The notes under the pieces were generated by a model. It was not told where the DNA came from and made no database searches. It saw only the letters and a list, made by a program, of their open reading frames with translations. From Novibacillus thermophilus (GTDB taxonomy: Bacteria; Bacillota; Bacilli; Thermoactinomycetales; Novibacillaceae), in the NCBI RefSeq assembly GCF_002005165.1, contig NZ_CP019699.1, forward strand, positions 2,852,001 through 2,916,000: a DNA stretch of 64,000 nucleotides, in the 5' to 3' direction. Shown in pieces: positions 35,376 to 45,252 of this stretch; positions within the stretch are counted from its first letter, which is position 1, and every line of letters starts with the position of its first letter. Made by a program: the position numbers and the translations under genes.

Positions 35376-36579
35376 CGAGGACGAAGACTGTACCGGATGA
35401 GCGGGGGCGTTTCGGCCCCTTTGGCGGGCAGTATGTACCGGAAACACTGATGAACGCTTTGGAAGAATTGGAGCAGGGATTCAAAAGCGCTTCGGCGGAT
35501 GCCACTTTTCACAAAGAGTTGCACGCGTTGATGGTGCAGTACTCGGGACGGCCGACTCCGCTTTACTTCTGCCGCCGGCTGACGGAAAAGTGCGGCGGGG
35601 CGCGCATTTACTTAAAGCGGGAAGATTTAAATCACACAGGCGCACACAAAGTGAATAACACGTTAGGGCAGGGCCTTTTGGCCAAAAAATGGGCAAACAA
35701 AAAATCATTGCCGAGACGGGAGCCGGACAGCACGGGGTCGCGTCAGCGACAGTGGCGGCTTTGCTCGGCCTTGAGTGCAAAGTGTTTATGGGCGAGGAAG
35801 ACATTCAGAGGCAACGCTTGAACGTCTTTCGGATGGAGTTGTTAGGGGCTGAAGTCGTCCCCGTCTCATTGGGTTCGGCGACGTTAAAAGACGCGGTTAA
35901 CGAGGCGATCCGTTACTGGGTGAGCCACGTCGACGACACGTTTTACATGATCGGATCTGTCGTCGGCCCCCATCCTTATCCTCTCATTGTGCGCGATTTC
36001 CAGCGCGTCATCGGCGATGAGACGCGGCAGCAGTTTTTGAAAGAACAGGGAGAACTGCCTGGCCACGTCATCGCGTGCGTCGGCGGCGGCAGTAACGCCA
36101 TCGGCATGTTTACTGCGTTCGTCGACGATGAAGACGTCCAGCTGCACGGTGTGGAAGCGGCCGGTGAAGGACTGAATACGTCGGCGCACGCCGCCACGCT
36201 GTCACAAGGGGTCCCCGGCGTGTTACACGGGTCCCTTACGTATCTGTTGCAAGATGAGCACGGCCAGGTGTTGCCCGCCCACTCCATCTCAGCCGGACTG
36301 GATTACCCGGGAGTAGGCCCAGAACACGCCTATTTAAAAGAAGCAGGGCGTGTGCGCTACACAGCCGTCACAGATGACGAAGCCCTCGACGCCGTGGCAA
36401 AACTGTCGCGAACCGAAGGGATTCTGCCGGCCCTCGAGTCGGCGCACGCCGTTGCGGAAGCCATAAAAATGGCGCCTGAACTCCCGCCGGAACAGTCTGT
36501 CGTCGTCTGTCTCTCCGGCCGGGGCGACAAAGATGTGCACACTATCCGTGAAGCACTGAAGGGAGCTGGGGGAGAATGA
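35372..36579 (+). pseudogene. trpB: Tryptophan synthase beta chain, frameshifted
   Basis: PLP enzyme joining indole and serine. The PLP-lysine segment [17 protein letters not shown] is intact, but the frame breaks at an A6 run (35684-35689). With A7 it reads [21 protein letters not shown] and continues to [23 protein letters not shown] and the C-terminus. About 402 residues if repaired. As written, the first frame stops at 35821. It overlaps trpF and trpA starts. It may be a sequencing error, since the rest is under clear coding constraint. Confidence 0.91.
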
Positions 36580-37397
36580 GAACACAAGCGGACAATCGCA
36601 TCCAGCAGGCGTTTGACAGACAAGCACATCCTCTTTTCATCCCGTATGTGACGGCGGGAGATCCCCATCCGGACGTCACAGTCGATTTGCTCCTGACACT
36701 GGAAGAGGCGGGAGCGGACATCATTGAGCTTGGGGTGCCTTATTCTGACCCCCTCGCAGACGGTCCGGTGATTCAAAATGCCTCCAACCGCGCTCTGCAA
36801 CACGGCGTGACGTTGAGCAAAGTGCTTGAGATGGGAAAGGAGGCGCGCCTGAGAGGCGTGAGTGTTCCCTTAGTGCTGTTTACGTATGTAAATCCCGTTT
36901 TCCGCATGGGTATCGAGGTGCTGTGCCGCCGGGCAAAAGCGGCGGGGTTTGACGGGATGATCGTTCCCGACTTGCCGATGGAAGAAAACGGGGAATTACT
37001 TGAAGCGGCAAAACGGCATCATTTGGCGTTCATTCCCCTCGTGGCCCCCACGTCGAACGAACGGATGGAGCGCATTGTAGCCGGCGCCCGGGGGTTTGTC
37101 TACTGTGTGTCGTCCCTGGGCACGACAGGGACGCGCGATACGTTCTCCGACGACGTCATTCCTTTTCTCCGCCGCGTCCGGGCACTAAGCGCTGTCCCGA
37201 CTGCCGTAGGTTTCGGTGTATCCAAGCGGGAACACGTTGAAGCATTTGCGCCTCACGTCGACGCCGTCGTCGTCGGCAGTGCGCTCGTGCGTGAAATTCA
37301 AGCCGTCGGTGACAAACTGCTGCACCCGAACCGGGAAAGAAGACAAGCTGGTCACGCCCATATTCGGGGGTTTGTCAGAATGCTCAAAAACGGGTAA
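36576..37397 (+). CDS. trpA: Tryptophan synthase alpha chain
   Basis: Cleaves indoleglycerol phosphate and channels indole to Trp[34 protein letters not shown] (catalytic Glu), [11 protein letters not shown] (catalytic Asp), [10 protein letters not shown] and [10 protein letters not shown] are the expected barrel loops. ATG 36576 overlaps the trpB stop. 273 residues, intact. Confidence 0.95.
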   Translation: MRTQADNRIQQAFDRQAHPLFIPYVTAGDPHPDVTVDLLLTLEEAGADIIELGVPYSDPLADGPVIQNASNRALQHGVTLSKVLEMGKEARLRGVSVPLVLFTYVNPVFRMGIEVLCRRAKAAGFDGMIVPDLPMEENGELLEAAKRHHLAFIPLVAPTSNERMERIVAGARGFVYCVSSLGTTGTRDTFSDDVIPFLRRVRALSAVPTAVGFGVSKREHVEAFAPHVDAVVVGSALVREIQAVGDKLLHPNRERRQAGHAHIRGFVRMLKNG

Positions 37398-37453
37398 ACT
37401 TAGGAGAAAAAACGAGGGGCTTTTGACACCCCCTCTTTGAGGAGACATGTCAG

Positions 37454-38560
37454 ATGCAACCGAAACCTACCGTACAAGGTTTACCCGTCTATCAGCCGGG
37501 AAAACCGATTGATGAAGTGAAACGGGAATACGGACTGCAGCACGTCATTAAACTGGCGTCAAACGAAAACCCGTTCGGCTGTTCACCTTACGTCCTCGAA
37601 CATTTGCTGCCCAGTGCGAAAGAGGCAGCTCTTTACCCGGACGGAGCTGCGCGGGAATTGCGGGAGCAGATGGCCCGCCACCTCGGGATCGAAGAGGGGC
37701 AGCTATTGTTCGGCAACGGGTCGGACGAACTCGTACAGTTGATATCGCGCTGTTATTTACAACCGGGGACGAACGCCGTCATGGCAGACGTGACCTTTCC
37801 CCGCTATGAAACGAATTGCCGGATCGAAGGAGCTGACGTCATCAAAGTGCCGTTAAAAGACGGTACCCACGATTTAGACGCCATGGCCCAAGCGGTCAAC
37901 GACGAGACGAAAGTCGTCTGGCTGTGCAACCCGAACAACCCGACCGGGACGATGGTGACTCACGACGACGTCGTCCAGTTTTTGGACCAGATCCCGTCAT
38001 CGGCGCTCGTCGTCATGGACGAAGCTTACGTCGAGTACGTCACGGATGACCGATTCCCGGACTCGCTATCACTGTTGAGCGAATATCCGAACCTCATCAT
38101 TCTCAGAACATTTTCTAAAATTTACGGACTGGCGTCCTTACGTGTCGGATACGGGATTGCGTCCCCTGACATCCTCACCGAGCTCAACCGTGTACGCGAA
38201 CCGTTTAACGTCAACGCGTTGGCGCAACGAGCTGGTGTGCTCGCACTGGAAGACCAGTCGTTTGTTCAGGACTGCCGCACGAAAAACACGTCCGGAATTG
38301 AGCAGCTGACGTCCGCTTTTGACCGTCTAAACATGCGCTACTTCCCGTCACAGGCCAATTTTGTCTTTGTGCAAACAGGGGTGCCGTCCGAAGAAGTGTT
38401 TCAACATTTATTGGAACAAGGCATTATCGTTCGCCACGACACGTCATGGGGTTTTCCGACGGGCATTCGCGTCACGATCGGCAGTCAAGAGGAAAATGCG
38501 GCGTTCATACAAGCGTTGGAACAATTTATTCAGAAGCGAGGACGAGAACGCGTTTTATGA
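37454..38560 (+). CDS. hisC: Histidinol-phosphate / aromatic aminotransferase
   Basis: Fold-type I PLP aminotransferase of 368 residues. It shows KLASNENPFGCSP, FGNGSDELVQLI, WLCNPNNPTGTM, VVMDEAYVEYV and the PLP Lys in RTFSKIYGLASLRVGYG. In Bacillus, hisC sits at this place and serves histidine and tyrosine/phenylalanine synthesis. GAGGAGACATGTCAG precedes ATG 37454. Its stop overlaps the tyrA start. Confidence 0.93.
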   Translation: MQPKPTVQGLPVYQPGKPIDEVKREYGLQHVIKLASNENPFGCSPYVLEHLLPSAKEAALYPDGAARELREQMARHLGIEEGQLLFGNGSDELVQLISRCYLQPGTNAVMADVTFPRYETNCRIEGADVIKVPLKDGTHDLDAMAQAVNDETKVVWLCNPNNPTGTMVTHDDVVQFLDQIPSSALVVMDEAYVEYVTDDRFPDSLSLLSEYPNLIILRTFSKIYGLASLRVGYGIASPDILTELNRVREPFNVNALAQRAGVLALEDQSFVQDCRTKNTSGIEQLTSAFDRLNMRYFPSQANFVFVQTGVPSEEVFQHLLEQGIIVRHDTSWGFPTGIRVTIGSQEENAAFIQALEQFIQKRGRERVL

Positions 38561-39678
38561 AAGAGATCGAGCAAGTCAGCATTGTAGGTGTCGGGTTGAT
38601 TGGCGGGTCCCTCGGCCTCGTCTTTCGGCAGCACGGCATCCGCGTCGTGGGCTTCGACAAGGACGCTGAAAGCCTTAAACGCGCTGCAGCGCTAGGCGTC
38701 ATCGATGAGGGGATCCCGCAATTGGTGAAAGCCGTATCGGACTCTGACGTGATCATCGTCTGCACGCCGGTTCGTACGATACGTGCCATCTTAGAACAGC
38801 TGTCCGCGATCTCGCTGAAACCGGGTGCGATTGTGACGGATACGGGGAGTACCAAAAAGGAGCTCGCGGACTTTGCCAAACGTTTGCGCTGGCAAAACGG
38901 GAGCTACATCGGGGCACACCCGATGGCGGGGTCACACCGTTCAGGGGTTGAAGCGGCAACGTCTGATTTGTTTGAAAATGCGTATTACGTCTTGACCCCG
39001 TCTAAGGAAACACCTCTGTCCACAGTGGAAAAGCTGACAAAGCTGTTGAAATTCACTCGGGCGAAAATTGTCCAAATGACGGCGGACGAACATGACCGGA
39101 TCATGGCTGCTATCAGTCACTGGCCCCACGTATTGGCTGCCATGCTCGTCAATCAAGTTGGAGAGTACAACAAGCGCAACGGGTGGTACCATACGCTGGC
39201 GGCTGGGGGGTTTCGCGACTTCACGCGCATCGCTTCCAGCGATCCAAAAATGTGGCGCGACATTACGCTAACGAACCGCGTTCCCATCCTGACGATGTTG
39301 GAACACTGGCAACGCGAGCTCAGTCAGTTTCGGCACATGCTCTTGAACGAGCAGGAGGAAGACCTGGAGGCATTCTTTCTCGGGGCAAAGCGGTTCCGCG
39401 ATCAACTGCCAAAGCGGGCACGTGGCTCCCTGCCGCGCGTTTACGAATGTTACGTTGACGTTCCCGACCATCCTGGCAGTATCGGCAAAGTGGCCACGCT
39501 GCTCGGAAACAAAGGCATCAGCCTGGCTAACATCGGCATTTTGGAAAACCGAGAGGAAGTGGCCGGCGTTCTCAGACTGGCATTTTACAAAGAAGCCGAC
39601 TACGACCGCGCCGTTTCCGTGTTGAAAGAACACGGCTATCCGGTGTATCCGGCGGAGAGGGAGAACGGGAACCGTTGA
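38557..39678 (+). CDS. tyrA: Prephenate dehydrogenase with ACT domain
   Basis: NAD-dependent oxidative decarboxylation of prephenate toward tyrosine. Rossmann motif VGVGLIGGSLGLVF at the N-terminus, TDTGSTKKE, GAHPMAGSHRSGVEAA and DEHDRIMAAISHWPHV in the core, and a C-terminal ACT domain (about 300-373, DVPDHPGSIGKVATLLGNKG) for feedback by aromatic amino acids. 373 residues. In Bacillus the next gene is aroA (EPSP synthase), which is absent here. Confidence 0.94.
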   Translation: MKEIEQVSIVGVGLIGGSLGLVFRQHGIRVVGFDKDAESLKRAAALGVIDEGIPQLVKAVSDSDVIIVCTPVRTIRAILEQLSAISLKPGAIVTDTGSTKKELADFAKRLRWQNGSYIGAHPMAGSHRSGVEAATSDLFENAYYVLTPSKETPLSTVEKLTKLLKFTRAKIVQMTADEHDRIMAAISHWPHVLAAMLVNQVGEYNKRNGWYHTLAAGGFRDFTRIASSDPKMWRDITLTNRVPILTMLEHWQRELSQFRHMLLNEQEEDLEAFFLGAKRFRDQLPKRARGSLPRVYECYVDVPDHPGSIGKVATLLGNKGISLANIGILENREEVAGVLRLAFYKEADYDRAVSVLKEHGYPVYPAERENGNR

Positions 39679-39719
39679 GACAGGGTAAGGAGCGAAAGTT
39701 GACAATGTTAAAAAAAGTA

Positions 39720-39830
39720 TTGACGCCATGATAGCGTTTTCGTTATACTTACAGTACAGTATGGTTTCTCTCCACTCCTATCTACTAACGCTTTGCGTGC
39801 ACCACTGCCTGTGGCGGTGGTTCTTTTTTT
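39720..39830 (+). ncRNA. Promoter-terminator pair: short transcript after tyrA
   Basis: TTGACG (39720-39725), 18-bp spacer and TATACT (39744-39749) make a sigma-A promoter. About 50 nt further on, ACCACTGCC/GGCGGTGGT (39801-39820, one wobble) with a T7 run forms a terminator. The unit would give an RNA of about 75 nt, or an attenuated leader for the membrane-protein gene at 39906. It may be a small RNA, but nothing more can be shown. Confidence 0.45.
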
Positions 39831-39905
39831 GGTCGTGGGACATACGTTGTAACTGAGGTTGAAGCGATACTCACATAATATCGTCTTGTACAGGGGTGGT
39901 GCGAT

Positions 39906-40385
39906 GTGAGCAAACAAGTAGTACGTTGGTGCTGTGAATACGCGTTTGTGTTTACATCACTGGCTGTATTAAAAAATGTGTTTTTTCCGTTTATGCTGTG
40001 GCTGTGGTTTGTCCCGGGAGATCTCACGGCTGCCTTGCAGGAGGCCACATTCCTCATCTTTAGCGTCATTTCCATCATCCTTCTTCTCAGCCTCGGGTCC
40101 ATCAGCCGCCACCGTTACGGTCTTGCGATCTGGCACGTCACGTTAGCGACATTTCTCCTCAATGTTCCGTTTATCGTGCTAGGACTGTTTCCCGTTACGC
40201 GGTCGTGGGCAGAAGGGTGGTGGAGTGTGATAGGCGACGGAATAGAGCTGTGGGTGCCGGCATTTTCATCGGTGAAAGGGTGGCTGTTGTTCCCCATTAG
40301 TCTCTTTTTCGTTTTAGCAGGGCGCCGTTTTTACGTTCGCGACCAGAAACAGGCAGCAAAGCCGTCCCCGTCCAAGCTAACGTGA
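39906..40385 (+). CDS. Hypothetical four-helix membrane protein
   Basis: 159 residues, with about four hydrophobic segments (FPFMLWLWFVP, FLIFSVISIILLLSLG, VTLATFLLNVPFIVLGLF, WLLFPISLFFVLAG) and a basic tail. GTG 39906 has GGGGTGG upstream. I do not recognise the family. It takes the place that aroA has in Bacillus. Confidence 0.6.
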   Translation: MSKQVVRWCCEYAFVFTSLAVLKNVFFPFMLWLWFVPGDLTAALQEATFLIFSVISIILLLSLGSISRHRYGLAIWHVTLATFLLNVPFIVLGLFPVTRSWAEGWWSVIGDGIELWVPAFSSVKGWLLFPISLFFVLAGRRFYVRDQKQAAKPSPSKLT

Positions 40386-40596
40386 CGGCAATACGCCGCA
40401 GCAGAAGAGTGGGGCGCGGGCTTCAAAGGGATGCCGTGTAACGGTCGCCCTTTTAGGATTTGTCTTGAGTCAACCTTTTCCCTTCACTGCACACATGACA
40501 CGGCACGCGATTGTCACTGCACTGACTGTAAACGCCAGACTGCGTGGAGCACGGGCGCTAAATTTGATACAATCATCTCACGAGGAGGCGTATCCG

Positions 40597-41883
40597 TTGG
40601 AACAGTGGCAACAAACGCTGCAGTCTATCTTGTCTGAACTGGATGATGGCCAATACGAACAAGCCTTAAAGCATCTAGCCGAAGTAGAATCGTTGGCAGC
40701 AGACCATCCTGACCGCCTTGCCCAGCTCGCTGAGCTGTATTTCGACCTCGGCCACCAGGGAGCGGCAGAGAGAATGGCTGAAAAGGCACTGGAACTTGAA
40801 GAAGAGATGACAGTCGCCTTGCTCATAAAAGGGGAAATCGCAGTGGAGAGAGAGAATTGGGACGAGGCGGTCGATTACTTGGAACGGGCCAACCGGGCTG
40901 AGCCGAATCAGCCTGATGTCCTTGTTGCCCTCGCCGACTGCTATCGTGAAATGGGCATTCTGGAAGTAGCCATCCACTACTTGGAACAGTTAGTCGAGCA
41001 GGAGCCGTTATCTCCCCACTATTTACACGCCTTAGGGTTAACCCAGCTGGAAAGCGGGGAACCCCGTGCAGCCATCAATTCTCTTATGACTGCACACGAA
41101 ATGGATCGACAGGATACAGACATCCTCACGGCACTGGCTCAAGCTCTGATGGAAGTCGGGGAGTGGGAAGAAAGTATACGCTACTGGGAGCAAGCGCTAC
41201 GTCTCAATCCGGACGACACCGATGCTGCGTTGTCAAAAGCCGTATTGCTCTATAAAATCGGGGAATCGGACGAGGCCCTGGACCTATTGAGGCAGTTGAA
41301 AGAGAGAGAGCCGGAAAACACGGCCGTATTGAAACAGCTGGGTGAGGTCGAACTCGCCCTCGGCCGTACGAGAGATGCCAAAAACACGTGGAAGGCGCTG
41401 CACCGCCTCGATCCGTATCAACCCGACGCGTACCTGTCCCTCGGCAGAATCGCTCTCAAGGAACAAAATTGGTCGGAAGCGCTCGATTACTTTAGACGGG
41501 CGTTAGAATACGGCGACGACCGCGATGACGTATGGATCGGGATGGCTGAAGCCTACCGAGGGATGGGAGAGTGGTCAGAAGCGTTGGACTGCTATGAACA
41601 GATGATCAATCATTCTGACGAAGCTTCCCCTCCGGCCGGTATCTATCGCGAGATGGCACGTTGCTACATGGAGTTGGAAGCATTGGATGCCGCTGTTGAG
41701 TGTCTGGAAAAGGAGTTGCAGATGACAGATGATGCCGACCTGCACAACGAGCTCGCTGACGCCTATTGGCAGTCCGGACGCCGGGCCGACGCTTGCGCTT
41801 GTTGGAAGCATTCTCTCCAACTGGACCCGAATCAATGGGAGGTTGCCGACCTGTACGAAAGAAATTGCGGAGATGATGAGTAA
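40597..41883 (+). CDS. ypiA: TPR-repeat protein YpiA
   Basis: Soluble protein of about 428 residues made of some ten tetratricopeptide repeats, such as the units with LAELYFDLGHQGAAERMAEK and ALAQALMEVGEWEESIRYWE. It should act as a protein-binding scaffold. TTG 40597 is chosen because GAGGAGG (40582-40588) is 8 bp upstream; the longer frame from 40465 has no ribosome site. A possible -10 (TACAAT) overlaps that upstream part. The gene lies between tyrA and ypiB in Bacillus too. Confidence 0.85.
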   Translation: MEQWQQTLQSILSELDDGQYEQALKHLAEVESLAADHPDRLAQLAELYFDLGHQGAAERMAEKALELEEEMTVALLIKGEIAVERENWDEAVDYLERANRAEPNQPDVLVALADCYREMGILEVAIHYLEQLVEQEPLSPHYLHALGLTQLESGEPRAAINSLMTAHEMDRQDTDILTALAQALMEVGEWEESIRYWEQALRLNPDDTDAALSKAVLLYKIGESDEALDLLRQLKEREPENTAVLKQLGEVELALGRTRDAKNTWKALHRLDPYQPDAYLSLGRIALKEQNWSEALDYFRRALEYGDDRDDVWIGMAEAYRGMGEWSEALDCYEQMINHSDEASPPAGIYREMARCYMELEALDAAVECLEKELQMTDDADLHNELADAYWQSGRRADACACWKHSLQLDPNQWEVADLYERNCGDDE

Positions 41884-42034
41884 AACTTCAGGACTTCTAT
41901 TTTGCCATGCTTACAGCATCAGCACACGTAGGCGTCGTGACAATTTTTATTCATTGCTGACGCCGCAAAGCGGCATGAGGAAAACTTGGTTCTAATAGTG
42001 TCAATCATAGCCTATAGGACGGAGGAAAGTGAAC

Positions 42035-42928
42035 GTGCGACGAATTGTTTTATTCGTTTTAACGAATATTTTGGTCCTGACGACCATGTTGATTGTGTTC
42101 ACCATTTTGTCCACAGTGTTCGGAATTGACTTCAACTACATTTCGGAGGGGACGATTAATTTTGCCACGTTACTGATCTTCAGTGCTGTCGTCGGCTTTA
42201 CGGGAGCTCTTTTCTCCTTGGCCATTTCCCGGTGGATGGCAAAGACGATCATGGGCGTGCGCGTCCTCGACCCGAAAAGCAACTTGTCAGCCGATGAACG
42301 CAAGATTGTGGACACTGTTCACCGTCTCTCAAAAAGAGCCGGGCTCAAGAAAATGCCGCAGGTAGGCGTATACCATTCACCCGAAGTGAACGCTTTTGCG
42401 ACCGGTCCGACGAAGAGTCGCTCTTTGGTCGCCGTTTCCACTGGACTGTTACAGTCCTTGGATGAAGACGCCGTCGAAGGCGTCCTCGCCCATGAAGTGG
42501 CACACATCGCCAACGGCGATATGGTGACGATGACGCTGTTGCAGGGCGTCGTCAACACCTTTGTCGTCTTTTTGGCCCGGATCGCCGCTTTCATCGCATC
42601 CCGTTTTGTGAGGTCAGAGTTGCAAGGTGTGGTGCATTTTGTTGCCGTTATCGCGTTCCAAATACTGTTTTCGCTTTTAGGGAGCCTCGTCGTCATGGCT
42701 TTTTCCCGTCACCGGGAATACCACGCTGATCGCGGCGGAGCGGAGCTGGCAGGAAAGGACAAAATGATCCACGCCTTACACTCTCTAAAACTGTACGTGA
42801 ACCGGGTGGATACGAAACAGGCGGCGTTACAAACGCTTAAGATTAACAATAAGAAGCGCGGGACGACCTATTTCTTTTCCTCACATCCCGATTTGAATGA
42901 CCGAATTCGCCGTTTGAAAGAACATTAG
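42035..42928 (+). CDS. htpX: HtpX-family membrane metalloprotease
   Basis: Zinc protease of the cytoplasmic membrane that degrades misfolded membrane proteins. The [10 protein letters not shown] zinc motif, the third ligand region [16 protein letters not shown], and two N-terminal (residues about 5-25 and 37-60) plus two central membrane helices are present. GTG 42035 gives the family N-terminus [10 protein letters not shown] and good spacing to GGAGG; GTG 42029 is too close. 297 residues. Confidence 0.92.
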   Translation: MRRIVLFVLTNILVLTTMLIVFTILSTVFGIDFNYISEGTINFATLLIFSAVVGFTGALFSLAISRWMAKTIMGVRVLDPKSNLSADERKIVDTVHRLSKRAGLKKMPQVGVYHSPEVNAFATGPTKSRSLVAVSTGLLQSLDEDAVEGVLAHEVAHIANGDMVTMTLLQGVVNTFVVFLARIAAFIASRFVRSELQGVVHFVAVIAFQILFSLLGSLVVMAFSRHREYHADRGGAELAGKDKMIHALHSLKLYVNRVDTKQAALQTLKINNKKRGTTYFFSSHPDLNDRIRRLKEH

Positions 42929-43061
42929 TGAGCATGTTTTTCGGGTTAAGGTTGCTATTCTCAAAGAGACAGCGAGTAAGCTGATAACCGGTGAGATGTT
43001 TTGCCGATTTTCGATACATCTTTTGCTTAACATCTTGCAGAATAGTTGAAAAGGATGGGCG

Positions 43062-43970
43062 TTGACGGGAGTGTCCAATTTGTCCAAAATGGCGAAGAAA
43101 GCGATCAGTGCAACATATGCCCGCAAGTTTGAATCCATTTTCCAATGTCCCGTTTGCGGTTCATCTATGCAGGTAGTTGATTTAAAAAGTCTCGTGTGTT
43201 CCCACAACCACACGTTTGATTTTGCCAAACAAGGTTACGTTAACTTGCTCACCCGCCCGACAAAAACTAAGTACAAGAAGGACCTTTTCCAAGCGCGAAG
43301 AAAACTCTACGCAGAGGGCGGTTTTTTTGAACCGCTCATCCGGTCCATAGCTAAATTCATCATTAAGCAGGCCTCAAAAAAAGAGACCGTCTACGTTCTC
43401 GATTCAGGCTGTGGTGAAGGTTTCCACCTTTCGAACGTATGCGAGATAGTGACAGCTGTGGGAAAAACGGTAACAGGCGTCGGGGTGGATCTATCAAAAG
43501 AAGGTGTCGCCATCGCGTCCCAGCATGATTCGAACAAAATTTGGTGTGTGGCTGATCTTGCCCGTGCGCCGTTTAAAGACAAACAGTTTGACGTCATTCT
43601 CAATATCTTGTCACCTTCAAACTACACGCAATTCAACAGACTGTTGAAACCGAATGGCTTTGTGCTGAAGGTTGTTCCGCAAAACGGCTATTTAAAGGAG
43701 TTAAGGGACGCCTTTTTTGATGAAGCGGAAAAACAGACGTATTCCAACAAAGGGACTGTCGACCGGTTTCAAGAGGCTTTTCCCGAATTCGATCGTTCGC
43801 GAATATGTTATACGATGAGCCTCGATCAATCGTCCATTCACTCCTTGGTCCGCATGACTCCTTTGGCGTGGAGAGCCCCTGAGGAGCGGGTCAGATCGTT
43901 TTTAGAGCGGGAAGCGGCAGACATCACCGTTGATTTAGAGATTTTAATCGGTTATAAACAGCCCGATTAA
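43062..43970 (+). CDS. 23S rRNA (guanine) methyltransferase, RlmA/TlrB-like
   Basis: Methylates a guanine of helix 35 in 23S rRNA (G745 in RlmA-I, G748 in RlmA-II; the latter is typical of Gram-positives). The N-terminal zinc site CPVCGSSM ... CSHNHTFDFAKQGYVNLL is characteristic, followed by a SAM-binding motif VLDSGCGEGFHLS and NILSPSNYTQFNRLLKPNG. The start could be TTG 43062, TTG 43080 or ATG 43089. About 295-302 residues. Monocistronic, with an IS relic after it. Confidence 0.82.
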   Translation: MTGVSNLSKMAKKAISATYARKFESIFQCPVCGSSMQVVDLKSLVCSHNHTFDFAKQGYVNLLTRPTKTKYKKDLFQARRKLYAEGGFFEPLIRSIAKFIIKQASKKETVYVLDSGCGEGFHLSNVCEIVTAVGKTVTGVGVDLSKEGVAIASQHDSNKIWCVADLARAPFKDKQFDVILNILSPSNYTQFNRLLKPNGFVLKVVPQNGYLKELRDAFFDEAEKQTYSNKGTVDRFQEAFPEFDRSRICYTMSLDQSSIHSLVRMTPLAWRAPEERVRSFLEREAADITVDLEILIGYKQPD

Positions 43971-43984
43971 ATTCGGTTTATTCA

Positions 43985-44349
43985 AAAAAGCATCATCGCC
44001 GCTTTGCCACCCAACCTCAACAAGCCGAGTCGGCGTACCGTCCGTTGCCCGAAGGAACGAATCTGGATTATGTATTCACCGCGCGAAATTACCGGCCAAT
44101 TACTCGGGGCAGACGATTTCTTATGGCGGGAAGGTCATACCTTAGCAGAATCGAATCCATCTGCTTTCTCCTTCAGAATGAGAACGATTGTTGAACGAGG
44201 GAAGGGGTCGATCCCCAAAAAAACAAGTTCAGCTTTGCATAAATACGTGACGCTTGCAAGCCCGGCTGGACAAATGACAACGTTCGGCCGGTTTCTAAAG
44301 TGACATTTTCTCGGAACAGTTAAGGGGACAATTTCACTGACGATTGACA
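43985..44349 (+). mobile_element. 3' remnant of an IS1202/ISNCY-like element
   Basis: From about 43999 the plus strand reads RFATQPQQAESAYRPLPEGT and then NLDYVFTAR, which aligns with the C-terminal region of the transposase at 8808-10088 (there DPESAFVPLEQG). Frames then break. The right end at 44349, read inward, is TGTCAATCGTCAGTGAAATT, matching the downstream end of the intact element with two differences. The left end and most of the transposase are gone. It stops 16 bp before the promoter of the SAM riboswitch. Confidence 0.8.
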
Positions 44350-44365
44350 ATAAATTGAAAAGGTG

Positions 44366-44393
44366 TTGACAGATATCTCTCTTGTGATATGAT
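44366..44393 (+). promoter_or_regulatory. Sigma-A promoter of the S-box operon
   Basis: TTGACA (44366-44371), 16-bp spacer and TATGAT (44388-44393), about 40 bp before the riboswitch. Confidence 0.85.
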
Positions 44394-44430
44394 TATTTCA
44401 AAGTCAGCAAAATGACATAGCAATTGTCTG

Positions 44431-44593
44431 CTTCTTATCCAGAGAGGGGGAGGGACTGACCCTATGAACTCTCGGCAACCAGCCGCAACGGCCCGGTGCC
44501 AATTTCAGAGGAATGGTTCATTCCGAAGATGAGAAGGCTTGACAAAATGTGCCGCGTTTTGTGAACCCTTCTCTTGTTGAGAAGGGTTTTATT
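44431..44593 (+). ncRNA. SAM-I riboswitch (S-box) with terminator
   Basis: The conserved S-box core is plain: CTTATCCAGAGAGG, GGAGGGACTGACCCTATGAA, CTCGGCAACC, CGGTGCCAATTTC and the closing GATGAGAAGG. The P1 helix joins CTTCTTATC (44431) with GATGAGAAG (44528). GAGAAGG (44531-44537) can pair with CCTTCTC (44567-44573) as antiterminator. That strand otherwise forms the terminator AACCCTTCTC/GAGAAGGGTT with T4 (44564-44590). High SAM therefore turns off the three sulfur genes downstream. Confidence 0.95.
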
Positions 44594-44672
44594 ACGTTAA
44601 AGGGGGATGCGGGAAAAGAAGGAACACACGGGTTTTGATGGCACGAAACATAAGATTGGAGAGGAGATTGAA

Positions 44673-45137
44673 ATGGCACGAAGTACATTTAAGGCAACCG
44701 CGCAATTAGGAGAAAAATTTCAAGTTCGGACACACTCGAGGGGCCACACGGTCATCGTCGACGAGCCAAAGGAGCTCGGCGGAACGGATCTGGGACAGAA
44801 TCCGGTGGAACTCATCCTTTCGGCCCTCGGAGCTTGCCAGTCCATCGTCATTCAGACTTACGCCGAGAAATTTGACATAACCGTTGACGCACTGCGCATC
44901 GAGCTGGAAGGAGATTTAGATTTAGACGGCTTTTTGGACAAATCGGACGTTCGCCCCGGTTTTTCCGACGTGAGGTATCAAGTGTTTTTGAAGACTGATG
45001 CGCCGGAAGCGAAAGTGAAAGAGTTTTTACAATTTGTCGAAGCCCACTGCCCGGTGGCGGATACGATTGCCCATCCAGTCAACCTCGTGTCCTCCGGTTT
45101 TGTCATTGAGAAAGATCAGCGTACTCCAACAACATAA
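44673..45137 (+). CDS. OsmC-family protein (peroxiredoxin-like)
   Basis: OsmC/Ohr-fold protein of 154 residues with the two conserved Cys, in LGACQSIVIQTYA and EAHCPVADTI. Such proteins reduce organic hydroperoxides or bind thiols; some are tied to sulfur metabolism. ATG 44673 follows GGAGAGGAG; the upstream in-frame region lacks a ribosome site. First gene under the SAM riboswitch, suggesting a job in handling sulfur compounds rather than general peroxide stress. Confidence 0.87.
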   Translation: MARSTFKATAQLGEKFQVRTHSRGHTVIVDEPKELGGTDLGQNPVELILSALGACQSIVIQTYAEKFDITVDALRIELEGDLDLDGFLDKSDVRPGFSDVRYQVFLKTDAPEAKVKEFLQFVEAHCPVADTIAHPVNLVSSGFVIEKDQRTPTT

Positions 45138-45170
45138 AAACGAAAAAAAGGTACACTTTTGGCAACACAC

Positions 45171-45220
45171 TCTTCACAAAGACATTTGGCACGGGTCCCA
45201 TCTCCCATAGGATCGGACCC
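45171..45220 (+). other. Intercistronic hairpin preceded by an 18-mer repeated after the operon
   Basis: TCTTCACAAAGACATTTG (45171-45188) recurs exactly at 46938-46955. Here it is followed by a GGGTCC/GGACCC hairpin (45193-45220), and there by the GCGCGCAAG terminator. The hairpin has no T-run, so it may limit or stabilise the message between the OsmC and monooxygenase genes. Confidence 0.5.
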
Positions 45221-45252
45221 ATCGAGGTTCATGATAAAGGAGATAGAAAACA

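Noticed and set aside
39761-39856. A 31-codon frame with four Trp and three Phe codons in the gap after tyrA, resembling an aromatic leader peptide
   Set aside because: It has no ribosome site, would begin only a few bases after the predicted start of transcription, and its Trp codons lie on the terminator itself (G- and T-rich by structure). The operon upstream is already controlled by TRAP.
44004-44303. 99-codon open frame before the riboswitch
   Set aside because: It has no ribosome site and runs over the IS relic in a mix of frames; the true transposase reading is another frame.
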